A stretch of DNA of 64,000 bases from Quillaja saponaria. Its lineage: Eukaryota; Streptophyta; Magnoliopsida; Fabales; Quillajaceae. How positions within the stretch are numbered: position 1 is the stretch's first letter; each line of letters begins with the position of its first letter. Shown here piece by piece: positions 1 to 13,490 of this stretch. Under the pieces are notes generated by a model. It saw only the letters and a program-made list of their open reading frames with translations, was not told the origin of the DNA and did not search any database. The translations under genes and the position numbers were made by a program. Where the stretch lies: NCBI GenBank assembly GCA_029379385.1, contig CM055605.1:2949001-3013000 (forward strand), given 5' to 3'.

Positions 1-718
1 CATATGACAGCCAGAGATACCCAACCCCATACAACTTTTGAATACACAAAGCCTTTTAATCCCACCAACATAACCACCTAACAAATTTTAGAAATACAAC
101 TAAAATACCATATGCACTATATATATAGTAGAAAAATAATAAAGAAAAACAAAAAGAGGGTGAAAATCACAACCAAGGCAACTGCTATTTCTGCATTCAG
201 CCGAGCTGCCTTAGCATTTAATGACTTTTTACATCCTTGGAATGTCCATCAAACCTCATGCATCTGCTTCAAATACAAGCACAATAAATATTTAGATTGA
301 TAATTAACAATGAAATTCACAAAGCTTACAGTCAAAGGAAAAGGGAAGAACAAACGCGAGCACGGACACAAATGGAAAACATGACCCTACATTGTGTTGG
401 ACCACTACCAAATCGAAACTTGGCGTGTAAGTCAATCATTGTCAAAGGTTCAAGTATCAATTATATATAAGGAGATATATTTATGCCTTTCATCTGGAAA
501 AAAAAAATGCTTGTTTATGCTTGGAGCACCAACTTCAACAACTTGGGTATAAATTAAGAAAAATAAAATTTTCATGTAATAATGGAACCTCAATGAATAA
601 GTGTCATCCACAACATGAATCCTTTGTACCATAGCAAGAGAATTAAGGATATGAAATGAGGGGTTAGAATCTCACTTCTTTCTTCTGAAGCAGTCTATCA
701 GCCATGGTAGACGATCAA
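1..718. other. 3' flank of the FLA gene
   Basis: AT-rich sequence downstream of the FLA stop codon. Only short, composition-driven open frames are present and none resembles a known protein. It probably contains the FLA 3' UTR, but no clear poly(A) signal could be assigned. Nothing else supportable was seen. Confidence 0.5.
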
Positions 719-3700
719 TCATTGGCAAGTGGAGAATCTAGAATCCTGTCCAAAAGCCCCTAACATCTGGCATGTGACTTCCAGCAATTTTCCTGTAATT
801 GTACATTTACTTTAACTTAAGTAAAAGTATAAAACTAATGAAAAAAAGTTATAAATGCCTAATTGATTAGGGTATCAATAAAGTTACAAATCAGCAAAAC
901 CAAAAACAATTACCTGTTTTATGTGGAACCAGTCTTTGAAGAGAAACTATAAAGAAATGAAAGTAAAAAGTTCCTTTTTATTTTACTATTCAAATAGATA
1001 AAACGAGGTTGGACAGATTGTGAACCAAGGTTGAGCTCATAAGCTACTTCTTTAAGGGGCAAGCTATGAAGATATACACAGTCATGGACAAATACAAGAT
1101 TCCATCTTTGCTCAGATGTTTTATTAGATTGGCACTTTAATCGATTCCATGTTATGTATTGCATTCCATTTTGATGCCCAATTTTCTATCTCATAACCAT
1201 ATTATGCAAGAAGCTGCTACCAACAATTCACTAAAAATTTGAGGAGAAATTGACCCCTTCAAGAAACAGAAAGAAAACCCGGGGATATAGTTTCCAGATG
1301 ACTGAATGCAAGTATAAGCCAAATAATTGTTATAAGTGAAAAAGAAAAAGAAGCACCCATGAGACCAAACCTCACGATCAGCACCAGCTGGATTTTGAGC
1401 TGTTCTTCCTCTTAAATGTCCCATCAAATACAATAAGGAAAACTACTAAAACCAACAATCAGTTAATAGTGCCTGACTAATCAGTTTCCTCACTTTTGCC
1501 TTATCCCCAAAGGAAAAGACAAATTTCTGCCTCTCACTTAAATGGTTTATGCGAATCTAGAAATATTTAAATAGGGATGCAATGAAATATATGAGAAATT
1601 TGACCTGTGTAGCAATTGGGGAGGGTGCAATATCTGGCCTCAAACTTGTCTACATGTCAAAACAGAGATTATATTGTTGAAGCCTCTGCACTTACTGTTG
1701 TTATCCTATAACAATTGCCAAGTCATCCTATTTTCTCCAGATTGACAAAAAACTCTAACTGACACCCTATCAATGAATTAGATCAAAACTAGTTGCACCT
1801 CTAATAAAACGCATGTGGGATCACAATAAGAATGTGCAATCAGAACAAGTTCTAGTTAATCATCCATCCTCAGTATCAACCTCAGCCGCGTTAACCCTTG
1901 CATTATTCTTTCTCACGCACTCCAGGCTCTTTGTCTGTCTTTGAAGTCAGCTTCATCCTTTAACTTTACCAGCAATGAGTAAATTGCATTCCACGCCCAA
2001 ACTAAAATAAATAGTAAATGGTACCATTCACTTTACCACTTTTAATATTATCCAGCCAACTACCCACTCCGCCATAAGAGCCCCCCCTGAAAGATACATC
2101 TATACTATTTAATAGTAATACTGTGGCAGCTTGGTGTCACCTGCTTGCTTTAGTTTTCTACTTTTCCATGTGTCATATTTTCATATATCATTGATATCCT
2201 TTCTACTTATGTGTCAATTCTTATGTGAAAACAGGTGAAATCACAATGGTAAAGTGGAAGTTTCCATTTTAGAAAGATTAAACTCTAAATAAAACTTTTT
2301 TGGGCTTAAATATAATGGATATGTGATTAACTTCTAACAGGTAGTTGAAAATTGAAATACATTTCTGAGGGGTGGAGGGGAAGCCTTGGGAAGGGAAGGT
2401 GGGAGTGATAGTAACAAGTAGGATCAATCAACAAACATCACACAATTAAATCATGGTCAGCTTTTCTTTTTTCACTTTTCACCTGGGAAAATCATTATCT
2501 AACTCGGAAAAATAAGAGTAAGTAAAGTAAACGAAACATACCTCTTCTGGGCTTGACAGCTACCTTGGCAGGCTGAACCATTTTGTCCACCGGCGTCGCT
2601 TCCACCTCCTCAGGTGGGAATAAAACCCCATCAATTCCCTGCACCGAGATCCGCCCATCCGTATAGATATCCGGGTCGAACAAATAAGCTGACCCGTCTC
2701 CCTGCCCGAATTTGACTGACCCATCGGCCTCCTGAGCATCCACCTTATGAGGTAACCGCAATGTATCATACCGGACCTTACCAAACCGCCGAACCGCATT
2801 GTACATACTTTCTTCCGTCTGATATTCCGGTATCAGATGGTAGTACATGATCTGTTCCGGTGCGCCCGGTTCACTCAACTGGTCCGTGGTCAGTTTAGCC
2901 ATAGCCTCGTCATTCGGTGCCAATACGGTGAGCACATAACCCTCAGAGACTAAGCGACCCATTTCGGTGGCTAAGGAAGTCAAATTCACCAAAATATCGG
3001 CCATTTCATTGTAGCCACCGTAATGGAGCAGTGTCTGGATGAAATCCTTGACTTGGGCCGCGCCGTTAAAGTGGTGGTGGGGACCACCCGGTCCAGGTGC
3101 CGGAGCTGGAGCCAGCGAGGGTCCGGGAGCCAAGGCATCTGATATTGGCAGAGCTGGAGATGAACCAGGCTCAGCCGGTGGTGCTGGTTTTTTAAGCCGA
3201 TGAGTCCTTGGGTCCACTTCTGGCGCCCCCTCCGGTTTCACGGCCGTTATAGACCGAAGACTCCGCCTGCGATTGAAGTCATCTTGTACAGACTGAGGAA
3301 CCAATAGACACTCAATTCCGTGGATGACACCGTCGGGTCGGTTCACCGCATTCGGATTAATAACCTTGGCACGATTCACTGTCCACTCTCCGGACCCATT
3401 TCCCGATAGATGGAGATGGTCATTTGAGAGCGTTTCATGGCGGGTCGACTCAGTCCGACTGGGCAACTTGTCGGATCCTATCCGGGTTGGAATTATATGA
3501 AACTTGAGCAACGTCTGCAGAGACCTAAGATTACCCGGTTCAAGAAGAAAGCGCTTGAATTCGGGGTCAAGATCCCTCTCCAGAGCTTCGTTCCTTGGGG
3601 CAAAAATGGTGATATTATGGCTGCCGACAGTTTCCTCTAGAGTCTGCAACAACAAAGCCTTCTCAACTAACTCAGCAAGTTCCGTATAATGCGAGTCCAA

Positions 3701-3871
3701 AAGAGCCACCAGAACCGAGTTGGAGCTTATTTGACCGGAGCTGGGCAAAGACGATGACCTGGGTTTGGAATTTTCCGGCAATGCAATGCAAATTCCGGGC
3801 ATAAGAAGAAGAAGTAGAAAATGGGTAGAAAAGAAAAGAAGGTTGGCGACGCCATAGATGCCAAAAACCAT
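719..3871 (-). CDS. Fasciclin-like arabinogalactan protein, FLA15-18 type
   Basis: Secreted cell-wall/apoplast glycoprotein thought to act in cell adhesion and wall mechanics. Exons by splice reading: 3871-2542 and 792-719 (467 aa). Residues 1-30 form a hydrophobic signal peptide. A first FAS1 domain spans about 48-190, followed by a Pro/Ala-rich linker (about 225-270, repeated AP/PAP units typical of arabinogalactan glycosylation). A second FAS1 domain spans about 272-420. N-glycosylation sequons are present (NGS, NLT). The donor AGAG|GTATG at 2541 joins a remote 74-nt exon after a 1.75 kb intron. That exon adds 24 residues ending in a Cys-Gln tail, with no hydrophobic GPI signal, which matches the FLA15-18 subgroup and not the GPI-anchored FLAs. 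Reading on through the donor would instead give a spurious hydrophobic tail. Start is the first ATG before the signal peptide. The frame is intact. Confidence 0.95.
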
Positions 3872-3903
3872 GACAACCAGAGAGAATGCGGTGGAATCAA
3901 GCT

Positions 3904-3922
3904 TTCAGAGAGAGAGAGAGAA
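3904..3922 (+). repeat. GA/CT microsatellite in the FLA 5' leader
   Basis: Short (GA)n tract about 35 nt upstream of the FLA ATG. In mRNA orientation it is a CT-rich leader, a common feature of plant 5' UTRs. No specific regulatory role can be shown. Confidence 0.6.
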
Positions 3923-6900
3923 TGAGAGCTATTACTTTACTCACTACTGGTTTTGTGGCTTCGCATTTATTTGTAGTTTGGTGTGCCTTTGTTTGCTTCT
4001 TATTATTTTTTCATTTACTGTTTATTAATGAAGTTCAGTTGGGGACCCGAGACTGAGAGTACGGGTAATTAACCGGGTCTGGGGAGTTGGTAATTGACGT
4101 GGCATGATTTTATTGGTTATATTTAAGGGAAAGGAGTATGATTGGATGTAGACGATTGGGGGAATCTAACAAGTAACAAGCTTGTCCTTCAATCAATAGG
4201 TCCAACAGCCACCGCAGCTGAGCTGAAAGCTCGTCTTCTAAACGGGGATTGGCTACTAAATGGCTTATAGCTAGTTGAGTCTTTTGACTCATCTAATTTA
4301 AAAAAACAAGTCTTACTTTTCTTTTCAAGTTACTATTAAGTTTTAAAATATTAATTAAGTAAACTAATTCTTAAAAAGTAGATAACATAGGTTTAGATTA
4401 TAAATTTATGACATAGTAATGATTAACAAAATTAAAAATAATAATATGTTCTCGATCTTTAAACGAATCATAAAGTTAAAGAAACATATTTTACATAATT
4501 ATTTGTTCATGATATAACACCTATATAAATAAATTTTATATGACTCTTTATGATAAACTCAAGTACCTATGAAATTCTTTAAAATAATTTTTTTTAATTA
4601 TTATTTTTTAAAATAAAATAGGAAACAAATTATGAGAACATCATATTAGTTTTTAAAATTTTCTATATTTTTGTTATTTAATTTTTAAAAATTGATCTAC
4701 ATTAACTCATCATATTAGTTTTTAATTTTTTTTTATTGATTTTCTATATTTTTTGTTATTTAATTTAAAAAAAAAAAAGATCTACCTTAGTTAATAGTTT
4801 CAATTTCAAAATTAAGACATAAAAATAAAGGTACAAATGATACAAAATATCTCATTATCAAGTTTAAGACTTATTGCAAAAGAATTCTTAAAAGTATAAT
4901 TTACTCTTCCTATAAAAATTACTTCAGAATCTATTGGTAACTTGAACATAAAATTAGGACTACTTTTTCCTCTCTTTTCTCTTGGCAACTCATTTGGTTT
5001 GTTTGACTGTCCCCTTTTGTGTGCTTGTGATGTGAAAGGTGGACATTTGATATAATTGTCAATAATTATATAATTTTTTTTAGTTTATTAAAACAATATA
5101 TTTAGATTATTTTAAGAGTAAATTTACTAATTTAAAACAAGTTATTTATATTGAGACATATTCTTAAATAATAGACCAATTCTTGAGATTAAATAATTAT
5201 ATAATGAACTAATGATTAGTGATTTATGTTTTGAATACATTAAATCCTTATAATAAATTGTATATTTTATTAAAAAGATTATCGTGTATGAAATCCCAAT
5301 AAAATAATAAACATGAAGGACATACTTGTTTTCTTTCTTTCTTTTGGTACATTCTTGTTAGCTTGACAACAAAGAATGATAAACACTAAATATGGCTCGG
5401 CTTCAAACATGAAGGCAACCCAAGATGAAAGAATACAAATACATACAAGTATAAGCTGAGCTGTCTCCATCTGTCTGAAAGTGGAAAATATGATATACTT
5501 AGGGCACAAAGCCACCAAACTAAAACCAAAGCATACAAAAGTAATATTCTACAAAAACTGTGTGCACGACTTGGCCAAATGACATGACAAATATTGCTAT
5601 TCCATGCAAATATAGAACCACTGCACTAAGTCCCTTGACAATAACATTGTTTGGGTCTTTCTTGGTGTGTTGCCAATTCCCATAGTAACTTATTCTTATA
5701 AAACAAAACAAGAAAGCAAAATATACTTGACCATCCACCAAACACTATCATCCTCCTCCTTTTAAAAGGACCTTGATTTCTGTATAACTAACAAAGAACA
5801 AAATGTAGATAAATTATTATATATGTACTATACCCACTAATTTTATTTTTATTAGGAAGAGATAGATGCATGGTCAAATGTTCATTGAGATTTATAATTT
5901 AGAAACTTGACATTATTAGTTGAATCTTAATCAACACTAAAACTACTAATGAACTCTAATTAGTTTACATAAACATGCAAATAACGTTTTTATGAGATTG
6001 AAATGTATGACATAAAGAACAGAAAGCAGTATTATTATCTAATTTTAAGCTGATTTTATATTATATGAGATACTTATAAGAATGGTTTGGCCTCAAATAT
6101 TAATTGAGTTTGGTAGTCTATACCACTCAATGGTTATGAAGTAAAGAAAAGTACAGGGACTTGGTGGTTGGGAAGGTACTGTTAACATCTATATACAACA
6201 TGAATTTGTCGGTGGGCATTATTCTTATTTTATATACAACATTGTTATTAAATTTATTTTTATTATAAGTTTATTGAAGGGCTTGACATTAATATATTGC
6301 CAAGAAAGTTTACAATCAAAAGACTGAAACTACCCTTTCAATTTTTGCAGACTACTAATGAGGACTTAACTATGTCGTCAGAATGTTACTATTAATGAGG
6401 ACTGAACTTTGTTGTCATAAGGTTTGTATAGGCGTAGAGGGCAGCCCTTGCAAGACATTTTGGGTTAATGATCATGATGACTCAACCTAAATACCCAGAT
6501 AAGAAAAAAGGGAACAGGTACACATTTCTAGGTTCTACCTCATTTTGGTTTGTACCCTTTTACATGGCCTCGCAGCTTCAACACCAAATACATAATATGC
6601 ATTTTGACAATCGTCTTCACGTGGAGTTAAATGCCATACACAAGAGACTTGAATGATTTAACCGGGAATCCAACTCGAGAACGACATCAATTCATCTCAA
6701 AACAACTAGTAGATAATACTCTTAAGAATCACAAATGCAATACAACACTTCCCAACCAGTTTCTAATAACCTAATATATACAATGATCAATATTGCAGTA
6801 TAACATTTTCGACATGGTCAGAGTAACAATATACACCAATATTGACGGAGGTGGTAAGCTAATACTGGGCTGCAGCAGCACAGTCATGATAATAATGTCA

Positions 6901-7791
6901 GGATACACACAAGGCATTTGGAAGTGTATGCATAAAATAAGAACCTGATTGAATGCATCTACAGATGTCAGATGAAGGATTGTGATTATATTTCTGGACA
7001 AACGTATAGTACATGCAGGACTCTGTAGTCTACAAGCTATATTTATAAATATAAGATTCAATATAGACCAATATACAATCATATATAGGCAACTAAGTTC
7101 TAAACACGAGAAAATTCGGTCTTCCTAGTTTCTTTATTCTCTCAATCGCAAATAACTTTCTCATAAGTATATGGGCCATCCATTGGCCTGAGGAGCACAT
7201 GCCAACCGCGGAAGCATCACACATCTGCAGTATCTCACATGGAAATGGTAGATTCCATCTGACCAAAAAAAAAAAAAAAAAATCTTTGATAAGGTTACCA
7301 GCCTCAATTTAAAACAGTGATAGCAAAACAAAAGCAGATATAAACTTGTACGGTTCTGAAGGCTAATTGACTTGGGAATTTAAAGGCGGCTTCCATAATC
7401 CCCGAGCTCGGAATAGCAGCAAGTATTATTCATATCAGAGTAACAGTCATAAGTCATGTGAAATTTGAACATTCCAATAATCCCACCCCCTTTACCAAAT
7501 CATCATCACCATGTGAAAGAGGCACACTGACCCTACTTTAGTATCCAATTAGAATTGAAGAGAGTATGGTTACATGATGGATACAAATCATACAATGAAG
7601 AAGTATTATCCAGGGAGAAAATGACGATCAGTCATCTAGTTTATCTGAGAAAAATTGACTTAATTCTTAAGATAATCTAATTTAGCCAAGGCAGTTCAAA
7701 AAAAATAAAAAAAAATGAATAAAATAGAACATTCAATAATTTACCTTATAAAAAAGGAAAGCTTAGAGTTGATGCACTTGCTGATTAGTGC
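3923..7791. other. Intergenic region between FLA and RHF2A-like genes
   Basis: AT-rich spacer of nearly 4 kb. The FLA-proximal part is its promoter. An imperfect tandem duplication of 70-85 bp lies at 4641-4796. Open frames on the minus strand around 5279-5741 and 6771-7082 are hydrophobic and look composition-driven; no family was recognised. The RHF2A-like 3' UTR lies just below 7791. No gene could be supported. Confidence 0.5.
4641..4796. repeat. Diverged tandem duplication, 70-85 bp unit
   Basis: Two adjacent copies begin with TCATATTAGTTTTTAA at 4641 and 4710 and share a TTGTTATTTAATTT core followed by a GATCTAC block. The second copy carries extra T and A tracts. Probably a local slippage product in AT-rich DNA. 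Confidence 0.6.
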
Positions 7792-10700
7792 TTAATTGGA
7801 ACTAGAACCAGTAGCACAAGAAGCTTGTACATTATTTTCTCTCAAAGGATCATCGCTGCCAGTATCAGATATCTGCCGGGTATTTGATCCTTGGACTGAA
7901 CCATCTTCATCACCAGTTGGCATGGAAGGGCTGCTGGTTCTACTATTGTCTCTGGTTTCCAGGCGTTCCATCATGCGTGATACAGTTGCAATCCCAGCAT
8001 TGACCTCCCTTCGAACTTCGGAACCGAGATCAGACATGGAGGTGTTACGAGAGAACAATCTCTCCTTCCACCCTCTTGTGCTCTTGGAAATTGACTCTTT
8101 GTATCTGAAATTTAGATAGAGTAAAAGAAGCATACACAAATTTCCAGAGTTACCACTCATAAGTCATAACTAATATAGGATGATCACTTTCTTTACCTCA
8201 TTGACACTGCATTTAAGCGAGACTTTAGAGATTCTGAAAATGATTGGGATTCAGATGGTCCTGCTCTATCTTGACTACTTGGGGATGACTGACTAGGAGA
8301 CCTCCTACAGGAAAAAGTTTTTAAGATTTAAAGTTAATAAGAAAATATTTAGACATAAGCAAATATGCAATAAATGAACTCCTCAAAACACAAAAATGCC
8401 CTGATGTTTCAGAAGGGAAGTTACCTATTGTTTAAGGAAGATACATGATGATTGGCAGCAATAACATTTGAACCAGATATCGAGGCAGAGACCTGGTCGG
8501 TTTGGACAGTAATATCTGAAGGAATCAATTGTGAGGAGTCTTCTCCTACAGTTGTAGGAGGTGGAGGTGGAGATGGAGTGGGTACAGTAATAGCAGGAGT
8601 TGGTTCACCATCCGCCCCCTGAACTGGAGAGGCAGAAGAAGGAGCCACAGGTGGTGAATTAGGATGAGCAGAGAATACCAAGTACTGTGGACGACCTTGG
8701 GCTGATGACCTGTTTCTCTGAACTTCCCTTCTAGCAACATGGCGTGCTCGCCCCATTGCAGCAGCGGCAGCTAGGTGCTGAATTATGCGCTCCTCAAGTT
8801 CAGCATCATTTCCACCCACAGGCAACTGCGTGAGAACACAAGAAAGGAAATCATCTAAATTAGAGCCACACTACACAATTGAAAGTGATTCATGATAAAT
8901 GTGTGTTTGTAACTTCCAACTAGCATAAGCAAACTACTAACATGCTGCAACTCAAAATCCCCCAGAGTTGGATGATGAAATATTGTTGCATTTCTAGCTG
9001 GATTAAACCTAATGTTCCTCTCTCTTTCAACTGCCTCAAGCAATTCCTGGCTGAAAAGCAAAACATAAAATAGAATTTATATTTTTTTAATTTTTATATA
9101 GAAGATACTTATTAGAAAAGAAAAAAATTGAATAAAATGAGGAGCCTGGAACAAAATAAAAGACCTGGTTGGATCTTTTAGGCTAATAGATTGCCAACAC
9201 ATGGGGCACTGTGAGCTTCTCTGACACCTACAAGATAAAAATCAATAACTTGAAACTCCAGTCACATCTCCAAAATGCTTCAGCACAACATGTCGGTCAA
9301 ACAGTATGTGTTATGTTTCCAGGGTCTCAAATGGAAAGTTACCAGTTATAAGGCATATGAACAGTTGAGTTTCAAATCAGTGAAAAAGCATGACAAATGT
9401 CAAGTATTTATTGCTGAACATAGACAAGAGTTAAACTGCAAAATTGGATATGCAGGCAAGAAAAAATTCATGATCCAATAAGATGATCAAGTTAACAGAA
9501 GGAAAACTGAATCCCTCAAGAAAACTTTGATAAGTTTAGGTCACAGAAAATGCAACAAGATTCAGGATATGGATAGATTATAAAGAAAATTAGGTGCATA
9601 TGAATTAATCGGCGATTCACTACTACAAATATTTCAACTAGAGAATCACATGAGGTCTTAGATAGCAGAACAAGCTGGGACAACGTCCATGTAGCAGAGA
9701 AAGGAAACATTTAAACAAATAACCCATGTTCATAACACATCTATCTTGGACGCCAATGTATATCTGTTTTCTGGTCCTTCTGCAAGCATTCCGACACAAT
9801 TTTGGCACATTCTGGACACGTACAGGACATCCAAATCCTTTGATTGTTAAGATATAACACTTTTCCATTACTAGAGTTAGATATAAATAAATTTCAGTTG
9901 TTAAAGGGGTTTTAGCTCTATTAATTTGCATAAAACTCTTTCTCTCGGCATATGTTAAGAGAATAAATTCATAGTTGATGGAGTTGTTTGCGCATAATTC
10001 CTACTACTTTGAACAACTTAGATAAGAAAACACAGCAAGGCATGCATTCTTGAACCAACGTGCCTCAAGGAACCACTGAAGCAAAGACAAACAGTATGGA
10101 CTAAATCCTCTGGATAAATGATTTATGGAGCACCATTCCACAAGCCCTTAATGTCATTCTCCAAAGGTAAAAGCCTTGAGAATCAGTGCCATGAGCATAG
10201 TCTGCACTCTTGCACCCTTATTATCTTTCCCAAGTATAAGCAAAGTCCCTCCTTAGGACATGGTCATTATCTCAAGCTTCTATCAGATGTCAGTTTTAAT
10301 GCATTTGACTCTTTAATTTAAACAATAATTCAATGCAAGACTGTCATAACTTAGTCCAATCACTTGCCTCCAACCATTAGTGCCTGCACTAGTCTCTTAA
10401 AGCACTTCCCAAAGACTCAAGCCCTTCTCTCATATACTCGTGAAAACGCATCATAGAGACATTTTCTGTTAATTAACACTGTATTTGTATATGCATCTGT
10501 AAGATTTTACTATTAACTACAACTATCCCACTGCATTAGTTATCTTATTTCTTTCCAGCTTTGTTGTACTACTTGTACAAATGCTAAATGGATAATGCAC
10601 CCTCTTGCAGTCATGCATATCCCAATAAAGTATGATTCTGACGCTAAGTGATCTTTGTATATAATTATTTTTACAATCAACCAGGATAACAGATAAGATG

Positions 10701-12465
10701 TTTAGTAGTCTGATGTAACAATATCACCATAGCATTCTAGATACCACTGTATCTCTCTCCCCTCTTTCTCAGCATTCACATCATCAAAGTATCCTATGTT
10801 CCAGAACAAGTGAGCCCCTATCACCTATATTATCTGAGTCATGCTTTTGCACCTATTTTAGTTTCTCTACGTTGACACCTGTGTTTAATATTTATATATA
10901 TGTGTTTAAAAAAATCTCATCTAAAATTTCATGTCTCTATTATTCTGGCTACACTAGTAAACATGTTTCAGTTATGGTATTCCATTTCATCAGTAAGGAT
11001 TACCATCAACTCAGAAGCTACAGTGGCAGTCCAAGGGAAGTTAAAGACTAATAAGATATCATTTGATGTGCTTAAAGCTTAATACGCTATTAAGATCTCT
11101 TGCTGGCCAATTGAATCTTATATACGTTGAAGGAATAGTGGGAGAGATTCCAAGTCCCACGATGGAAGAGTGGAATATTAGTGTATGGTTTACGAGTTAC
11201 AACCTACAAGTAGACAACTACAACTTAACTTCAGCTAGCCATATTGTTTTACATGGATAAGGTCATAGGCCCATTCATCAAATTTAGTTATCTACTTGTC
11301 ACCAATGAGCACTCCATATTTCCAATGTGTGGATACTCACATAGAGCTCCAATTTAATGGGGAACTCCTGTTTTAAACTAAAATCTCAGCCCTTTGTTGA
11401 GTTTTTGAAAAGCTTGGATGTACCATCCTGACAGCAAGATGATCCAGAATATTATTTCCATGTAGCTGTTCTTCAATCCCTACTGAAGATCTCAAAGACT
11501 CAAATTAATGAAACAAAAGACAGCAAAGATTGCCTAACCTAACTTTCAGCAATCATAATAGTAGATATAATGAAGTCACCCAAAAGATTCTAACAGATGA
11601 AGTTATATAAACTACCATTCCAGAATACATTGAAGATGAAACCCATGCTTGCAACTAGTTACCTGCAAGGATGAGATGATTGGTTAAAAGCGACATATAC
11701 AACCAGCTGATCTAATTCAGAGTTAAGACATAAAGTTTCAATATATATACAGTTGAAGGATCACTGTCAGAAAAGTCTTCAAGACATATGCTACAAGCAT
11801 CATCACAAGCTTCCTGGATTCCACCCTCCACAAAAGCAGCAGGCGAAGTCAAATGGGCCTCGGACTTCTTGGTCTCTTCCATTCCTGGAACCTAGAAAAA
11901 GGCACCCAAAGGTTGATAAGAATTAATTACAAAAGTTCATTCCATATAACTGTGAACCAAACATGTTCCTTCCAAGGAAACACAGAACCGAAATATTACG
12001 TAACTGCTAAAAAAAAAAAAAAGAACAAAAGAAACAGGACATAACATCTTGAACATATCGGATCAAATTATAACACTATTTAGCTGACAAAGCATTTTAG
12101 AATCAATCGAATATATCAATTCTTAAAAAACTGTAGCCTCACAGAAAGAAAAGTTTTGGAATAAACAACATGGTTTTTACAAAATAAGAAGAAAAATATA
12201 CAATCATAGAACCGAAATGCTAAGAGAAGGTCTAAACAAAGTGCAATAAATTTTTTTTAAAAAGAAGTAAAAGAGACTGCATCTCGAACTCTAATGCTTA
12301 ATTATACAGATTTTTGAGACAATCAGATGAAGACCCGGAACCCAAAATTCAAGCTTTCGTTGGATGTGGCTACTATGAGATTCCAAACATTCAATCTGTC
12401 CCAGAAAATTTTCTCAAAAACCAAACAAGAAATGAAGAGCATCAAACAGCAGAAATTACCTCCAT
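7792..12465 (-). CDS. RHF2A: RING-H2 E3 ubiquitin ligase, RHF2A type
   Basis: Probable E3 ligase. In Arabidopsis, RHF1a/RHF2a promote degradation of the CDK inhibitor ICK4/KRP6 during gametogenesis. Exons: 12465-12460, 11891-11751, 11662-11616, 9227-9165, 9050-8942, 8825-8425, 8304-8197, 8104-7792 (395 aa). The RING-H2 has the order C35-x2-C38-x14-C53-x-H55-x2-H58-x2-C61-x10-C72-x2-C75, split over three exons. A conserved block follows it (FELQH...LEERIIQHLAAAAAMGR), then a Pro/Ser-rich region, a conserved YKESI...GWKERLFSR segment and a Ser-rich end. Exon 1 contributes only ATGGAG; joining it at GAG|GTAA to CTAG|GTTCC gives the family N terminus. If that exon is not used, an in-frame ATG at residue 6 would serve. 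RING position 56 is Gly, where I recall Glu in relatives. The frame is intact. Confidence 0.95.
9228..11615. other. Long intron 3 of the RHF2A-like gene
   Basis: A 2.4 kb intron interrupts the RING coding sequence between Trp65 and Cys66. It holds only short open frames. The segment about 11115-11235, including a GTCCCACGATGG-like stretch, resembles the TCCCACA-containing ends often seen in plant LTR elements, but no matching second end or target duplication was found. It may be a degraded element. Confidence 0.4.
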
Positions 12466-13448
12466 AAATAATTTCAATACTTTATGCTATTGATCAGTAA
12501 CACGATCTTCAGGGATGTACCTGAATTGAGTTCAAAGAAACCCTAGGGGGCCTGGACTCATTGGAGAGAGAAAGATAGATAAAGATAGGGGGAAGCTACT
12601 TTTCTTTGCGTTTTGTTTTTTTGTTTTTTTTTTTTTTTAACTTATTCGCATGACTTGAGCTACGGACGGAGTAAGCGAACCGTAGCTCGGTCCACCATTA
12701 CTTGCAAAACAACACGTGGCATTCCTATGAGCTGTCTTTGACGGGTCAGTGAGCTTAGACAAAAAATCAATAAATTTATTTCTTTTTCTTCAAATATCAA
12801 AAGTCCTATTGTATTTACTATATATAAAATTAATATAATGACAAATTTAGATATCCCTTTTCAAATAATTTATTAGTGTCATCGTACATGCTCTTGTTTA
12901 TATTTAGATATTTTTTTCTCTTTTTTAGGAAGAACAATGTAAAATTATTGATAGGAAGAAAGAAAAAATTTACCCTTGGTTTTATAAACCTTTTAATTAT
13001 ATTGTGAAGTTGTTTGATAAGAAGGGATTCCATGAAAATGTATAATAGGAATAATTGAGAAGATGTTTGATAACAAGAGTTCAAAAAAATGGTAGAAAAC
13101 TGGTTTATAGAAAGAAAAAAAATACCGTCTAAGCAGAGTGCTCTTTTTAAAAAATAAAATTTATTGCTATAAGTACTATAATCTCCCTATGTGCAAAAAT
13201 AAAGATAATTTTATAAACAGAATATATAAGATAATTTTATTATTTAAAACTATAATTAAAAAGTCATGATATCATAAAAGTGTTCTAATTTTCAATATAG
13301 TAGAGATAAATTGTATATTTTGATATGTATATCTCCTATTCTATCTTAAATAATATTTTATATGTTTTTAATTCAGTTTAAAATATTAATATTTTCAAAA
13401 GCGCCTCTGCTAAGATAATTTTAATGACATGCACTAACATAGAATGCT

Positions 13449-13490
<42 letters not shown>

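Noticed and set aside
2495..2541. Read-through C terminus of the FLA protein
   Set aside because: A good donor at 2541 joins a downstream exon encoding the conserved family C terminus, so the hydrophobic read-through tail is intronic.
5279..5741. Two adjacent hydrophobic open frames on the minus strand
   Set aside because: They abut a stop, have no recognisable domain, no convincing promoter or splice structure, and their hydrophobicity follows from T-rich composition.
6771..7082. 103-codon open frame on the minus strand
   Set aside because: Low-complexity hydrophobic translation with no family resemblance; likely chance in intergenic sequence.
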